Assembly (NCBI GenBank): GCA_017613475.1
Contig: JAGADT010000036.1
Location: forward strand, 1-20,372
Reading direction: 5' to 3'
DNA: 20,372 nt
Origin: Desulfovibrionaceae bacterium
GTDB taxonomy: Bacteria; Desulfobacterota; Desulfovibrionia; Desulfovibrionales; Desulfovibrionaceae
The position numbers were made by a program, and so were the translations under genes. Shown here in pieces: positions 13,740 through 20,372 of the stretch. How positions within the stretch are numbered: the stretch's first letter is position 1; each line of letters begins with the position of its first letter. Under the pieces are notes generated by a model. That model was not told the DNA's origin. It did no database searches and saw only the letters and a list, made by a program, of their open reading frames with translations.

Positions 13740-14633
13740 ATGGAACTGCGCGTATTAAAATACTTTTTGGCCATAGCTCGCGAAGGCAGCCTGACCAAAG
13801 CCTCCGCCGTGCTGAACGTCACGCAGCCGACCATTTCCAGGCAAATCCAGGATTTGGAATCCGAACTTGGACAGCGCTTGTTCGACAGAGGGAACAAAAC
13901 TCTTGCTCTGACCCCTGAAGGCGTGCTTTTCCGCAGGCGTGCAGAAGAAATTCTTGAGCTCACGGAAAAAACCAAGGCTGAATTTTCCGCCATGGGCGGC
14001 GTGCTTGCCGGCGACGTGCACATAGGCTGCGCAGAAACAAAATCGTTTTATGAGCTATCCCTGATCTTCGCCGCTATCCAGAAGCAATACCCCGATGTGC
14101 ATTTTCATTTGTACAGCGGCAACGATGAAGATGTACTGCATCGTCTGGACAGTGGAATTCTGGATTTTGGCGTGCTTTTGGAGCCTTTTGACATTTCTCG
14201 ATACAGCAGCCTGCGCCTGCCCATGAAGGAACGCTGGGGGCTTATTCTCCTGAACAGCCATCCTCTGGCCAGACAGCCCTCCATCAAAAAAGAAGAGCTT
14301 TACGGTCTGCCGCTGATTTTTTCCCGTCAGGCGCAAAACGCCAATCCGGCGGCAAACGGCGTAATCAGCTGGTTTGGCGACGGCTTTCCCCGGCTGAATA
14401 TCGTCGCCACCTTTAACCTGCTCTTCAACGCCGTGATGATGGTCAAAGCAGGCGTCGGCAGCGTCGTAAGCATCGACAGAATCATTACCAGCGGAAACGA
14501 AGACGATATATGCTTCCGCCCGTTCGAGCCTCCGCTGGAATCGCGGCTGGCCATGATCTGGAAGAAAGACAGGTTGTTTTCCAATCCCGCAAGGCTTCTT
14601 TTGGAGCGCATGGAATCCTCCTTTGACAAATGA
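13740..14633 (+). CDS. LysR-family transcriptional regulator
   Basis: 297 aa, the usual length. The N-terminal winged helix-turn-helix is clear: LKYFLAIAREGSLTKASAVLNVTQPTISRQIQDLESELGQRLFDR. The ligand-binding part (about 90-295) contains GDVHIGCAETKSFYELSLIF and DFGVLLEP, typical of the family. The ATG follows AAGGAG at 7-nt spacing. The next gene, an exported hydrolase, lies 154 bp downstream in the same direction. Its upstream region has a T-N11-A palindrome near -66, so this regulator probably controls it. The co-inducer is unknown. Being encoded alongside rather than divergent from its target is less common for the family. Confidence 0.95.
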   Translation: MELRVLKYFLAIAREGSLTKASAVLNVTQPTISRQIQDLESELGQRLFDRGNKTLALTPEGVLFRRRAEEILELTEKTKAEFSAMGGVLAGDVHIGCAETKSFYELSLIFAAIQKQYPDVHFHLYSGNDEDVLHRLDSGILDFGVLLEPFDISRYSSLRLPMKERWGLILLNSHPLARQPSIKKEELYGLPLIFSRQAQNANPAANGVISWFGDGFPRLNIVATFNLLFNAVMMVKAGVGSVVSIDRIITSGNEDDICFRPFEPPLESRLAMIWKKDRLFSNPARLLLERMESSFDK

Positions 14634-14676
14634 TTTGTGAAAACTGAGCCAGACAACCCCCCCGGCTTCGCTTATA

Positions 14677-14693
14677 ATTGCCTTAAAGGCAAT
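14677..14693. promoter_or_regulatory. Putative LysR-type operator (17-bp perfect palindrome)
   Basis: ATTGCCTTAAAGGCAAT is symmetrical around a central A and contains the LysR box T-N11-A (T14679 to A14691). Its centre is about 66 bp upstream of the predicted start of the hydrolase transcript, the usual place for a LysR recognition site. It also overlaps a TATAAT on the plus strand (14673-14678). Confidence 0.65.
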
Positions 14694-14715
14694 CATCCCT
14701 TTACCTATAAAGTAT

Positions 14716-14744
14716 TTGCAAATAAAAGCCCTTGCTCCTATATC
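14716..14744 (+). promoter_or_regulatory. Putative sigma70-like promoter of the exported hydrolase
   Basis: TTGCAA (14716-14721) and TATATC (14739-14744) are separated by 17 bp. The start would be near 14751, about 37 nt before the ATG at 14788. An imperfect promoter with an upstream activator site fits LysR-dependent activation. Confidence 0.6.
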
Positions 14745-14787
14745 CTGATTGCATAGAAAACAACCTTAACACATACGGAGCGCGGGC

Positions 14788-15927
14788 ATGAACATAATCA
14801 AAAAAAGCGCATTGGCAGCAACATTATTCCTCGCCGGAGCAGCCATGCTTGGCGGGACTACCAGCGCTTTCGCGGCGCAGGAGGCAAGTAGCCTGATGAA
14901 AAATTCTTCCATAGAAAATTTTGGCAGGGATACGCGAGTATTCAAGACGGATGCTTCCATCCAAGTCAAAAAAGTCCATTTTCAAAACCGTTACGGCATC
15001 AGCGTGACAGGTGATTTGTATCTTCCTCCAAACTTTGATGAACAGAAAAAATACGCCGCCGTTGCGTTGAGCGGCCCCTTTGGCGCTGTCAAGGAGCAGG
15101 TTTCCGGTCTCTACGCCCAGGAGCTTGCCAGGAGAGGTTTTGTTGCCGTAGCCTTTGACCCTTCCTTTACAGGAGAAAGCGGAGGCAATGTGCGCGATGT
15201 GGCATCGCCTGATATTTTTACCGAAGATTTCAGCGCGGCCATAGATTTTATCGGCATGCTGCCCTATGTTGACCGCGAGCGGCTGGGAGCCATGGGCATC
15301 TGCGGACTTTCAGGGCCTGCCATCACCGCCGCCACCAACGACCTGCGCATCAAGGCCGTGGCGGTTTCGGCCATGTACGATATGGTGGACAGCATCCGAA
15401 ATCACTACAAAGGCGACTACTACACGCCCAAGCAGCGCGAAATCGTAAAGCAATATCTGGCCGAAATGCGCTGGAAAGAAGCGGAAAAAGGCAGCTCGAT
15501 ACCTGGGTACCACGAAATTCCCGTTGACAAAGACGGCAAAGTCATCCGCATGGGGAAAAAACTCTTACCCGATAAGCTGCCTGAAGGAGCAGATTCCGTG
15601 ACCAAGGAATTCTTTGACTATTATTGCGGCCGCGCCTACCACGAACGCTCCATCAATTCCGCTGCCGCATGGTCTTCCACCACGCCGTACGGCTTCTTCA
15701 ACTTTCCCTTAGACAGCCATATTGAAGAAATCAGCCCACGCCCGATCATGCTGATTACCGGCGACAAGGCGCATTCCAAATACCACTCCGACGATGTGTA
15801 CAAACGCGCCAAAAAACCAAAGGAGCTTCTTGTTGTTCCCGGCGCGACGCATACCGACCTGTACGACCAGCTGGACAAGATTCCCTTTGACAAGCTGGCG
15901 GCATATTTCAATCAGTATCTGAAATAA
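14788..15927 (+). CDS. Exported alpha/beta hydrolase, YcjY/dienelactone-hydrolase-like
   Basis: 379 aa. Residues 1-29 are a Sec signal peptide (KK, hydrophobic core, cleavage after AFA), so the mature protein is probably periplasmic. SGPFGAVKEQVSGLYAQ (95-111) and FDPSFTGESGG (123-133) match the YcjY-type hydrolase layout. The elbow is GICGLSG (170-176). In the YcjY-like group the elbow usually reads GICG/A-x-x-G, with Cys as the likely nucleophile, as in dienelactone hydrolase; here that is Cys172, while Ser175 is the other candidate. Asp326 (ITGDKAH) and His355 (GATHTDLYD) complete a triad. The substrate is unknown. The ribosome binding site is GGAG. The gene follows the LysR gene, has its own promoter and ends at a strong terminator. 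Confidence 0.88.
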   Translation: MNIIKKSALAATLFLAGAAMLGGTTSAFAAQEASSLMKNSSIENFGRDTRVFKTDASIQVKKVHFQNRYGISVTGDLYLPPNFDEQKKYAAVALSGPFGAVKEQVSGLYAQELARRGFVAVAFDPSFTGESGGNVRDVASPDIFTEDFSAAIDFIGMLPYVDRERLGAMGICGLSGPAITAATNDLRIKAVAVSAMYDMVDSIRNHYKGDYYTPKQREIVKQYLAEMRWKEAEKGSSIPGYHEIPVDKDGKVIRMGKKLLPDKLPEGADSVTKEFFDYYCGRAYHERSINSAAAWSSTTPYGFFNFPLDSHIEEISPRPIMLITGDKAHSKYHSDDVYKRAKKPKELLVVPGATHTDLYDQLDKIPFDKLAAYFNQYLK

Positions 15928-15943
15928 CATGCATGATAAATGG

Positions 15944-15967
15944 AGACTGCCTTCGGGCAGTCTTTTT
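15944..15967 (+). terminator. Intrinsic terminator with UUCG loop
   Basis: AGACTGCC (15944-15951), loop TTCG, GGCAGTCT (15956-15963) and a T run through 15967. The stem is a perfect 8 bp and UUCG is an exceptionally stable tetraloop. It lies 17 nt after the hydrolase stop. The remaining 240 bp before the next gene hold nothing else I can support. Confidence 0.95.
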
Positions 15968-16208
15968 CTTTGAATTTCAAGAAAAGCGCATGACCCTATC
16001 AAAATCCCCTCCGTGTCCTGCCTGGACGCCTGAAAAAACATCATGAAGAATTCTGCGCGGACATTCGGATGCGCATGGCCGGCTTTTTCATGGATGTTTA
16101 TGGCATCGGTCACTCGTTAGGATACAGGAACATCGAATAATAAAACCCAGAGAAAGGGCAGCCACAGAAACACAGGAGGCTGCAGAAAAATAAAAGGAGA
16201 GCAAAGCT

Positions 16209-17039
16209 GTGGGCATATTTGCTTTTGAGAGCAGAACTGTGCTGCTGAATAACGGACGCAGGATGCCGCTTGTTGGCTTAGGGACCTATGCCCTGAATCA
16301 CAGCAAATGCGTAAATGCTGTTATGGCGTTTCTGAAGGCTGGAGGACGACTCATCGACACGGCGCATTTTTACGGAAACGAAGACGCTGTGGGAGAAGGC
16401 GTCAGACGCGCCATGAAAGAATACGGCATCCCCAGGGAAGACATCTTCGTAACGACCAAGCTCTACCCGAACCAGTATTCCGATCCCGAAGCCGCAATCG
16501 CGCAGGCGTATGGGAAACTGAATATCGGATTCATAGACCTTCTTTTGCTACACCACCCTGGAACTGACGATGTAAAAACATACAAGGCTGCTGAAAACGC
16601 AGCGGCAGATGGCAGAATCGGCTCCATAGGCCTTTCAAACTGGTATGTGCGGGAACTGAAGGAATTCCTGCCGAAAATCAGCGTTATGCCGGTACTCGTA
16701 CAAAATGAAATCCATCCCTTTTACCAGGAACAGGAGGTCGTTCCCTACATCCAGTCTTTGGGCATCGTTGTGCAAGGCTGGTATCCCTTTGGAGGAAGAG
16801 GTTACACAAAAGACATGCTGGGAAATGGCACTCTGGAGGCAATTGCAGCAGCGCACGGCGTTACCGCGGCGCAGGTAATCCTGCGCTGGAATCTGCAGCG
16901 GGGCGTGACTGTCATTCCCGGTTCAGGCAATCCTGATCACATCAAAGAAAACCTTGATATCTTTGATTTCAAACTCAGCGATGAAGAAATGAAGGCCATC
17001 TCCAGGCTTGACCGTAATGAAAAGCATGACTGGTATTGA
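16209..17039 (+). CDS. Aldo/keto reductase
   Basis: 276 aa, NAD(P)H-dependent carbonyl reductase fold. The start is GTG at 16209, supported by AAGGAG at about 9-nt spacing. The catalytic tetrad can be read: Asp50 and Tyr55 in LIDTAHFYGNE, Lys84 in TTKLYPNQY, and His115 in LLLLHHPG. VIPGSGNPDHIKENLDIFDF near the C-terminus is the cofactor phosphate-binding segment, and the end ...EKHDWY is typical of bacterial members of the AKR5-like group. The substrate is not predictable. It begins 280 bp after the exported hydrolase and past a strong terminator, so it is a separate unit. An A-rich leader precedes it. Confidence 0.93.
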   Translation: MGIFAFESRTVLLNNGRRMPLVGLGTYALNHSKCVNAVMAFLKAGGRLIDTAHFYGNEDAVGEGVRRAMKEYGIPREDIFVTTKLYPNQYSDPEAAIAQAYGKLNIGFIDLLLLHHPGTDDVKTYKAAENAAADGRIGSIGLSNWYVRELKEFLPKISVMPVLVQNEIHPFYQEQEVVPYIQSLGIVVQGWYPFGGRGYTKDMLGNGTLEAIAAAHGVTAAQVILRWNLQRGVTVIPGSGNPDHIKENLDIFDFKLSDEEMKAISRLDRNEKHDWY

Positions 17040-17226
17040 CGAGTAATCTCCAAAAGAAAATGGGCTTGCCTGCCAATCACGGAAGAACACAATAGTAAGC
17101 GCAGGCATAACAAGCTGCCATTAAAGCCGCCTGGGTTTCTGCAAAATCATCGGAAGCCCCTTGCGCTTTTCACCCGCCCTGCATAACATGGTGCAAAAAA
17201 CTGTTGGGATTTAAGGTGAAAATGCC

Positions 17227-17544
17227 ATGATACAGCTTACATTCCACAGAGAAAGCGTCTGCATGGGCGATGACGCGGGCAACGGCATATATACGGTTGA
17301 AATGCCGGATGAGGCGTCACTCGGTGACCTGATCAATGTGATCAGGCACGGCGGCTGCGGCAACGGCTGGCCGATCCCCTATACAGGAGCTAACAGTTCC
17401 TGGGTAATCACCTCCAACATCGGCAGCCTTGCGGATATTTACACAGACAAGGAAGGCGAATGGCATGTGAGCTATCACAGTCATGCCGAAGAAACGCCGC
17501 TGCAGGGGCTGGGAATCAAATGGACCTTTGGCGGCCGCCTCTGA
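17227..17544 (+). CDS. Small protein of unknown function (105 aa)
   Basis: 105 aa, no signal peptide or membrane segment. I cannot name the family. Visible features are an N-terminal strand with FHRESVCMGDD, a Gly-rich turn HGGCGNGWPIPYTGANSSW, a strand pair WVITSNIGSLADIY and the C-terminal WTFGGRL. AAGGTG lies about 9 nt upstream of the ATG. It sits between the aldo/keto reductase and the Nudix gene with its own spacer on each side. Short, soluble, sporadically placed proteins of this type can be immunity or accessory factors, but nothing here proves that. Confidence 0.65.
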   Translation: MIQLTFHRESVCMGDDAGNGIYTVEMPDEASLGDLINVIRHGGCGNGWPIPYTGANSSWVITSNIGSLADIYTDKEGEWHVSYHSHAEETPLQGLGIKWTFGGRL

Positions 17545-17671
17545 CGGCGAAACCTGCAGCGCGGCCGCTTAGATGCTGCGCAGGATGATAAGCAAAATGC
17601 GGTGATACGCATGAACTATTTTTAAGGCATCCATACGGCGCAAACAGCAAAACAGCATTTCAGGAGGTGCT

Positions 17672-18187
17672 ATGCGCTACGTATTCTGCCCCAAATGCGG
17701 AACAAAGCTTAAAGAGATAGCCATCGCGGATGACGGCATGGTCCCGTACTGCGAACCCTGCGGCACGCCCTGGTTCGACAGCTTTCACAGCTGCGTCATC
17801 GTCCTGACCTACAACGAATATGACGAAATCGCGCTTACCAGGCAAAGCCACCTCTCCGACACCTACACATCAGTGACCTCCGGCTACATCACGCCCGGCG
17901 AAACTGCGGAGGAATGCGCTGTGCGGGAAGTGAAGGAGGAACTGGGCCTGGATTTAGAAACGCTGGAATACGCGGGGACCTACTGGTTTGGCAAAAAAGA
18001 CATGCTGATGCATGGATTCATCGGCTTTGCCCGCAAGAAAGCGTTCCAGCTCTCCGAAGAAGTTGATTCCGCCGAATGGGTCCCTGCCCTTGAGGCGCCC
18101 AAAACCATGTTCCCTGAACGCCCCGGAAACGCGCTGCACCCCATCTACCGCAAGTTTTTGAAAAAACGCGGGCTGTCAGAACAATAA
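17672..18187 (+). CDS. Nudix hydrolase with N-terminal zinc ribbon
   Basis: 171 aa. Residues 6-30 form a zinc ribbon (Cys6, Cys9, Cys27, Cys30). The Nudix box matches the consensus exactly: Gly71, Glu77, then REVKEELGL (85-93) with the metal-binding Glu residues. Zinc ribbon plus Nudix recalls NudC-type NAD(H) pyrophosphatases, but this protein is shorter, and I do not see the SQPWPFPxS motif that follows the Nudix box in NudC. A nucleoside-diphosphate-linked substrate is likely but unspecified. A near-ideal AGGAGGT precedes the ATG. It is followed by a GNAT gene 51 bp downstream. Confidence 0.9.
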   Translation: MRYVFCPKCGTKLKEIAIADDGMVPYCEPCGTPWFDSFHSCVIVLTYNEYDEIALTRQSHLSDTYTSVTSGYITPGETAEECAVREVKEELGLDLETLEYAGTYWFGKKDMLMHGFIGFARKKAFQLSEEVDSAEWVPALEAPKTMFPERPGNALHPIYRKFLKKRGLSEQ

Positions 18188-18238
18188 CGTCCAGCCTGCC
18201 TGGATGCGCTGGGAATCGGGATTTGTGGGGAGATACGT

Positions 18239-18799
18239 ATGATGGAAATTCGGAAAGCCGAACTGAGTGACGCTGAACGCTTGCTGGAGATATATGGTTA
18301 CTATGTCAGGAATACGGCGATAACCTTTGAGTATGATACTCCGTCTCCTGATGAGTTCAGGTCCCGCATAGAGCAAACCTTAAAGCGGTATCCGTATCTG
18401 GTCATCCTGAGAGATGGCCTTATTGAGGGATATGCCTATGCAGGACCCTTTGTTGGCAGGGCAGCCTATGACTGGTCCTGTGAAGTGACGATATACCTTG
18501 ACCATAAGGCGCAAAAACTCGGCATGGGCAGGATGCTTTACGAGGCATTGGAGGCAGAGCTCAGGAAAATGGGCATTCTCAACCTTTATGCCTGCATCGC
18601 GTATCCTGAAACCGAAGATGAGTATCTTTCTGCAAACAGCGCGGATTTCCATGCGCATCTTGGCTTCGTAAAGGCCGGCGAATTTCACAAGTGCGGGTAT
18701 AAGTTTGGCCGATGGTACCACATGATCTGGATGGAAAAGATCATCGGGAAGCACAAGGAGCAGCAGCCACCTGTTCGGGGGTATGCAGATTTAAAATGA
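18239..18799 (+). CDS. GNAT N-acetyltransferase, phosphinothricin-acetyltransferase-like
   Basis: 186 aa. The layout matches the Pat/Bar-type group: IRKAELSDAERLLEIYGYYVRNTAITFEYDTPSPDEF at the N-terminus, GYAYAGPFVGRAAYDWSCEVTIYLDHKAQKLGMGRMLYEALE with the acetyl-CoA loop at 92-101, then NSADFHAHLGFVKAGEFHKCGYKFGRWYHMIWMEK. Such enzymes acetylate amino acids or analogues such as phosphinothricin or methionine sulfoximine. The true substrate is unknown. ATG 18239 or the next ATG (18242) could be used; GGGGAGA lies 6-9 nt upstream. The gene is less GC-rich than the left half of the window, consistent with transfer. Confidence 0.9.
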   Translation: MMEIRKAELSDAERLLEIYGYYVRNTAITFEYDTPSPDEFRSRIEQTLKRYPYLVILRDGLIEGYAYAGPFVGRAAYDWSCEVTIYLDHKAQKLGMGRMLYEALEAELRKMGILNLYACIAYPETEDEYLSANSADFHAHLGFVKAGEFHKCGYKFGRWYHMIWMEKIIGKHKEQQPPVRGYADLK

Positions 18800-18893
18800 A
18801 AATAATTCCAGCCTATGCGGATGTGCGCGGCATCGGGGCCAGCAGGATGTTCAATGTGCATAATAGATGAGTCATAATTAGGAGTTGTTGATA

Positions 18894-19712
18894 ATGATGG
18901 TCCATCAGCTCAAAATTTACTTCAATGTCACGGAAAAAATAAAGCGCTTTGTCTATATTTATTTAATTGAAGCGGAATACTGCTACCTTATTGATTCCGG
19001 CGTCTGTGGCTGCGAGGCACAGATCATCAACTATATGGATACGATTGGACGGAAACTGCCAGATCTTAAAGGCATATTTTTGACCCATGCCCACCCTGAC
19101 CACATCGGAGCCGCTGCATGGCTGCGCGAACATACAGGCTGCAAGGTCTATGCCAGCGCCGGGGAAAAGGCGTGGATTGAAAATATTGACCTTCAGTTCA
19201 GGGAAAGGCCAATACCCAATTTCTATAAGCTGGCCGGAAAATCAGTGCATGTCGACTGCATTGTGAACGATGAAGAGACTGCTGAACCAGAGCCCGGCCT
19301 GACCATTAAAGCCATTCGCACAGCCGGGCATTCTGTTGATGGAATGTCGTATCAGGCTGGAAAGACCTTGTTTATCGGTGATGCTGTTCCTGTGAAAGGG
19401 GATATCCCTATTTTCATTGATGAAAAGAAAATCAGGGCTGCGCTGAACAGGCTAGAAACAATCCAAGGTGTCGAAAAGTTCTGCCCTGCGTGGGATCAAA
19501 GCTATGATCCCGCCATGATGAAGAGGAAAATCACTGAGGCCAGAGCCTTGATTGATGCATTGAAGGAAGCTGTGGCAGCCTGTGATGATGGCATTGGGAA
19601 TACGGAATTGGCTGGACGGGTCTGTGAATATCTGCGGATGCCGATGTTCAGGGATAACCCTTTGTTTGCCAGGACAGTTGCCAGCCTGAGGGAAAAGGTG
19701 GAAATGATATGA
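18894..19712 (+). CDS. MBL-fold metallo-hydrolase
   Basis: 272 aa from ATG 18894, with AGGAG 9 nt upstream. The metal-binding HxHxDH motif is HAHPDH (65-70). Further ligands are His146 in TAGHSVDG and Asp163 in LFIGDAVPV. The last His ligand of glyoxalase-II-like members is not seen: the matching place reads FCPAWDQSYD. This may be a subgroup feature or an altered metal site. The C-terminal 60 residues or so are helical. The stop overlaps the DUF1330 start as ATGA, so the two are translationally coupled and may act together. The substrate is unknown. Confidence 0.9.
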   Translation: MMVHQLKIYFNVTEKIKRFVYIYLIEAEYCYLIDSGVCGCEAQIINYMDTIGRKLPDLKGIFLTHAHPDHIGAAAWLREHTGCKVYASAGEKAWIENIDLQFRERPIPNFYKLAGKSVHVDCIVNDEETAEPEPGLTIKAIRTAGHSVDGMSYQAGKTLFIGDAVPVKGDIPIFIDEKKIRAALNRLETIQGVEKFCPAWDQSYDPAMMKRKITEARALIDALKEAVAACDDGIGNTELAGRVCEYLRMPMFRDNPLFARTVASLREKVEMI

Positions 19713-20002
19713 GCTGCTATTTTCTCATTGATACGTATATTGATGAAAGGCGCGGCAGAGGCTCGTATGATGACTACATCGAAAACGTTAAGCCGATCGT
19801 GGAAAAGTACGGCGGGAGCTATCTGCTCCGCACGGAAAAGGTCGCTCACCTCAATCCGCTTAGGACTCCGCAGAGGGTTATCATCATCAAATTTCCGAAC
19901 CGTGAAATGCTGGAAACGTGTTTCTCGTCAGAGGAATATAAGAGCATCGAACGGAAGAGAACGGAAAGCGTAGATGCCCGGGCCATCATTGCAGAAGAAT
20001 GA
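19709..20002 (+). CDS. DUF1330-like small protein
   Basis: 97 aa, resembling the DUF1330 family (ferredoxin-like dimeric alpha/beta barrel): YFLIDTYIDERR...YDDYIENVKPIVEKYGGSYLLRTEKVAHL...RVIIIKFPNREMLETCFSSEEYKSIERKR. The function of the family is not established. The start is ATG 19709 overlapping the MBL stop (ATGA), so expression depends on the MBL gene. Confidence 0.88.
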   Translation: MSCYFLIDTYIDERRGRGSYDDYIENVKPIVEKYGGSYLLRTEKVAHLNPLRTPQRVIIIKFPNREMLETCFSSEEYKSIERKRTESVDARAIIAEE

Positions 20003-20007
20003 GGGGG

Positions 20008-20037
20008 CCGGCTGGCCGGGTCCGCCATTGATGGCGG
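20008..20037. repeat. Twin short inverted repeats after the DUF1330 gene
   Basis: CCGGC-TG-GCCGG (20008-20019) is followed after 2 bp by CCGCCAT-TG-ATGGCGG (20022-20037). Both share a 2-base TG centre. No T run follows, so a typical intrinsic terminator is unlikely. The paired layout resembles the twin mini-hairpins elsewhere in the window, though the core differs. Confidence 0.5.
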
Positions 20038-20110
20038 CCGTGAATGGCGGGGCACAGCCGAATGAAGCGGCAAGGACGCAAAAGGCAAAGCAATATTTCG
20101 TGAGGGACCT

Positions 20111-20372
20111 ATGGCTGGCAGAGATGAGCGTTATTTCCGGGTGATTTCAAATCAGGTACGGTTTGGCTGCGGATACAGGATCGTAGAAGGCAGGCGGCAG
20201 TATTTTGCCTGGCACGGCTATCCGAACCGGAACGACGACTTTTTTACCACCGCAGAGATCAGCGAAGGAGAATATGGGCAAATAGGCAGGGAATACCCCG
20301 GGGAAATCTCTGCTGACAGGGAAACGGCGGAAGAATTCCGCAATAAATATGTAGATGGGCATCCGGTGCTTC
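20111..20372 (+). CDS. Unknown protein, partial (runs off the right end)
   Basis: Open from ATG 20111 to the end of the window, 87 codons seen. GAGGGA lies 5 nt upstream of the ATG. The visible protein begins MAGRDERYFRVISNQVRFGC and continues with GYRIVEGRRQYFAWHGYPNRNDDFFTT... I do not recognise it. It is soluble and rich in aromatic and charged residues. It follows the DUF1330 gene by 108 bp in the same direction. Confidence 0.6.
   Translation, partial: MAGRDERYFRVISNQVRFGCGYRIVEGRRQYFAWHGYPNRNDDFFTTAEISEGEYGQIGREYPGEISADRETAEEFRNKYVDGHPVL

Noticed and set aside
16041..16118. Short plus-strand frame MKNSARTFGCAWPAFSWMF... after the UUCG terminator
   Set aside because: 25 codons with no clear ribosome binding site or known family, and the adjoining frame is equally open.

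Overview
The window looks like a chromosomal segment of a high-GC, Gram-negative anaerobe. The outer-membrane FadL-type barrel, the efp/ftsK/engB/folD set and the general protein style suggest a Desulfovibrionaceae-type deltaproteobacterium, possibly gut-associated. This is inference from protein character and base composition; no rRNA or other marker is present. I found no rRNA, tRNA, CRISPR array or intact insertion sequence.

Left half (1-10.8 kb), mostly housekeeping. A membrane protein with two N-terminal SHOCT-like modules and a DUF697-like membrane domain (360-1136, +) faces purN (1278-1949, -) across a bidirectional terminator. Upstream of purN lies an 88-codon ORF (2164-2430, -) that begins like purN (MLKAA) and continues as a diverged copy of the FtsK gamma domain. 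Next come ftsK (2587-5556, -) and efp (5575-6132, -), which form an operon. On the other side of a divergent promoter region are engB and folD (+, overlapping by 16 nt) and a small unknown gene (7974-8363, +). That gene converges on a DUF726-like alpha/beta hydrolase (8334-9218, -). The hydrolase is preceded by a 28-codon upstream ORF that repeats its own start region. A sodium:neurotransmitter-type symporter (9440-10807, -) follows.

Middle (10.8-16.0 kb). A FadL/TodX outer-membrane protein gene (10970-12187, -) diverges, across an AT-rich island, from an unusual gene (12503-13666, +). That gene joins an InsA-like zinc ribbon and helix-turn-helix to an SGNH-hydrolase-like domain whose usual nucleophile position reads Glu. 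A LysR regulator (13740-14633, +) is followed by an exported alpha/beta hydrolase (14788-15927, +). Between them is a sigma70-like promoter with a T-N11-A palindrome near -66, the expected layout for LysR-type activation. The hydrolase ends at a UUCG-loop terminator.

Right part (16.2-20.4 kb). Co-directional small accessory genes, mostly with their own ribosome binding sites: aldo/keto reductase, a 105-aa unknown, zinc-ribbon Nudix hydrolase, GNAT acetyltransferase, MBL-fold hydrolase coupled by ATGA overlap to a DUF1330 protein, and an unknown ORF running off the end. The mix looks like an accumulated accessory cluster rather than one pathway.

Two themes stand out. First, two genes (purN and the DUF726-like hydrolase) each have an extra upstream copy of their start region, so that a second ORF opens with the same N-terminal residues. 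Second, short GC hairpins with a GGC-AAT-GCC or similar core, often in pairs, recur between genes and sit close to these rearrangements. The best candidates for something new are the stand-alone FtsK gamma ORF, the zinc ribbon/SGNH fusion and the SHOCT-SHOCT-DUF697 protein.
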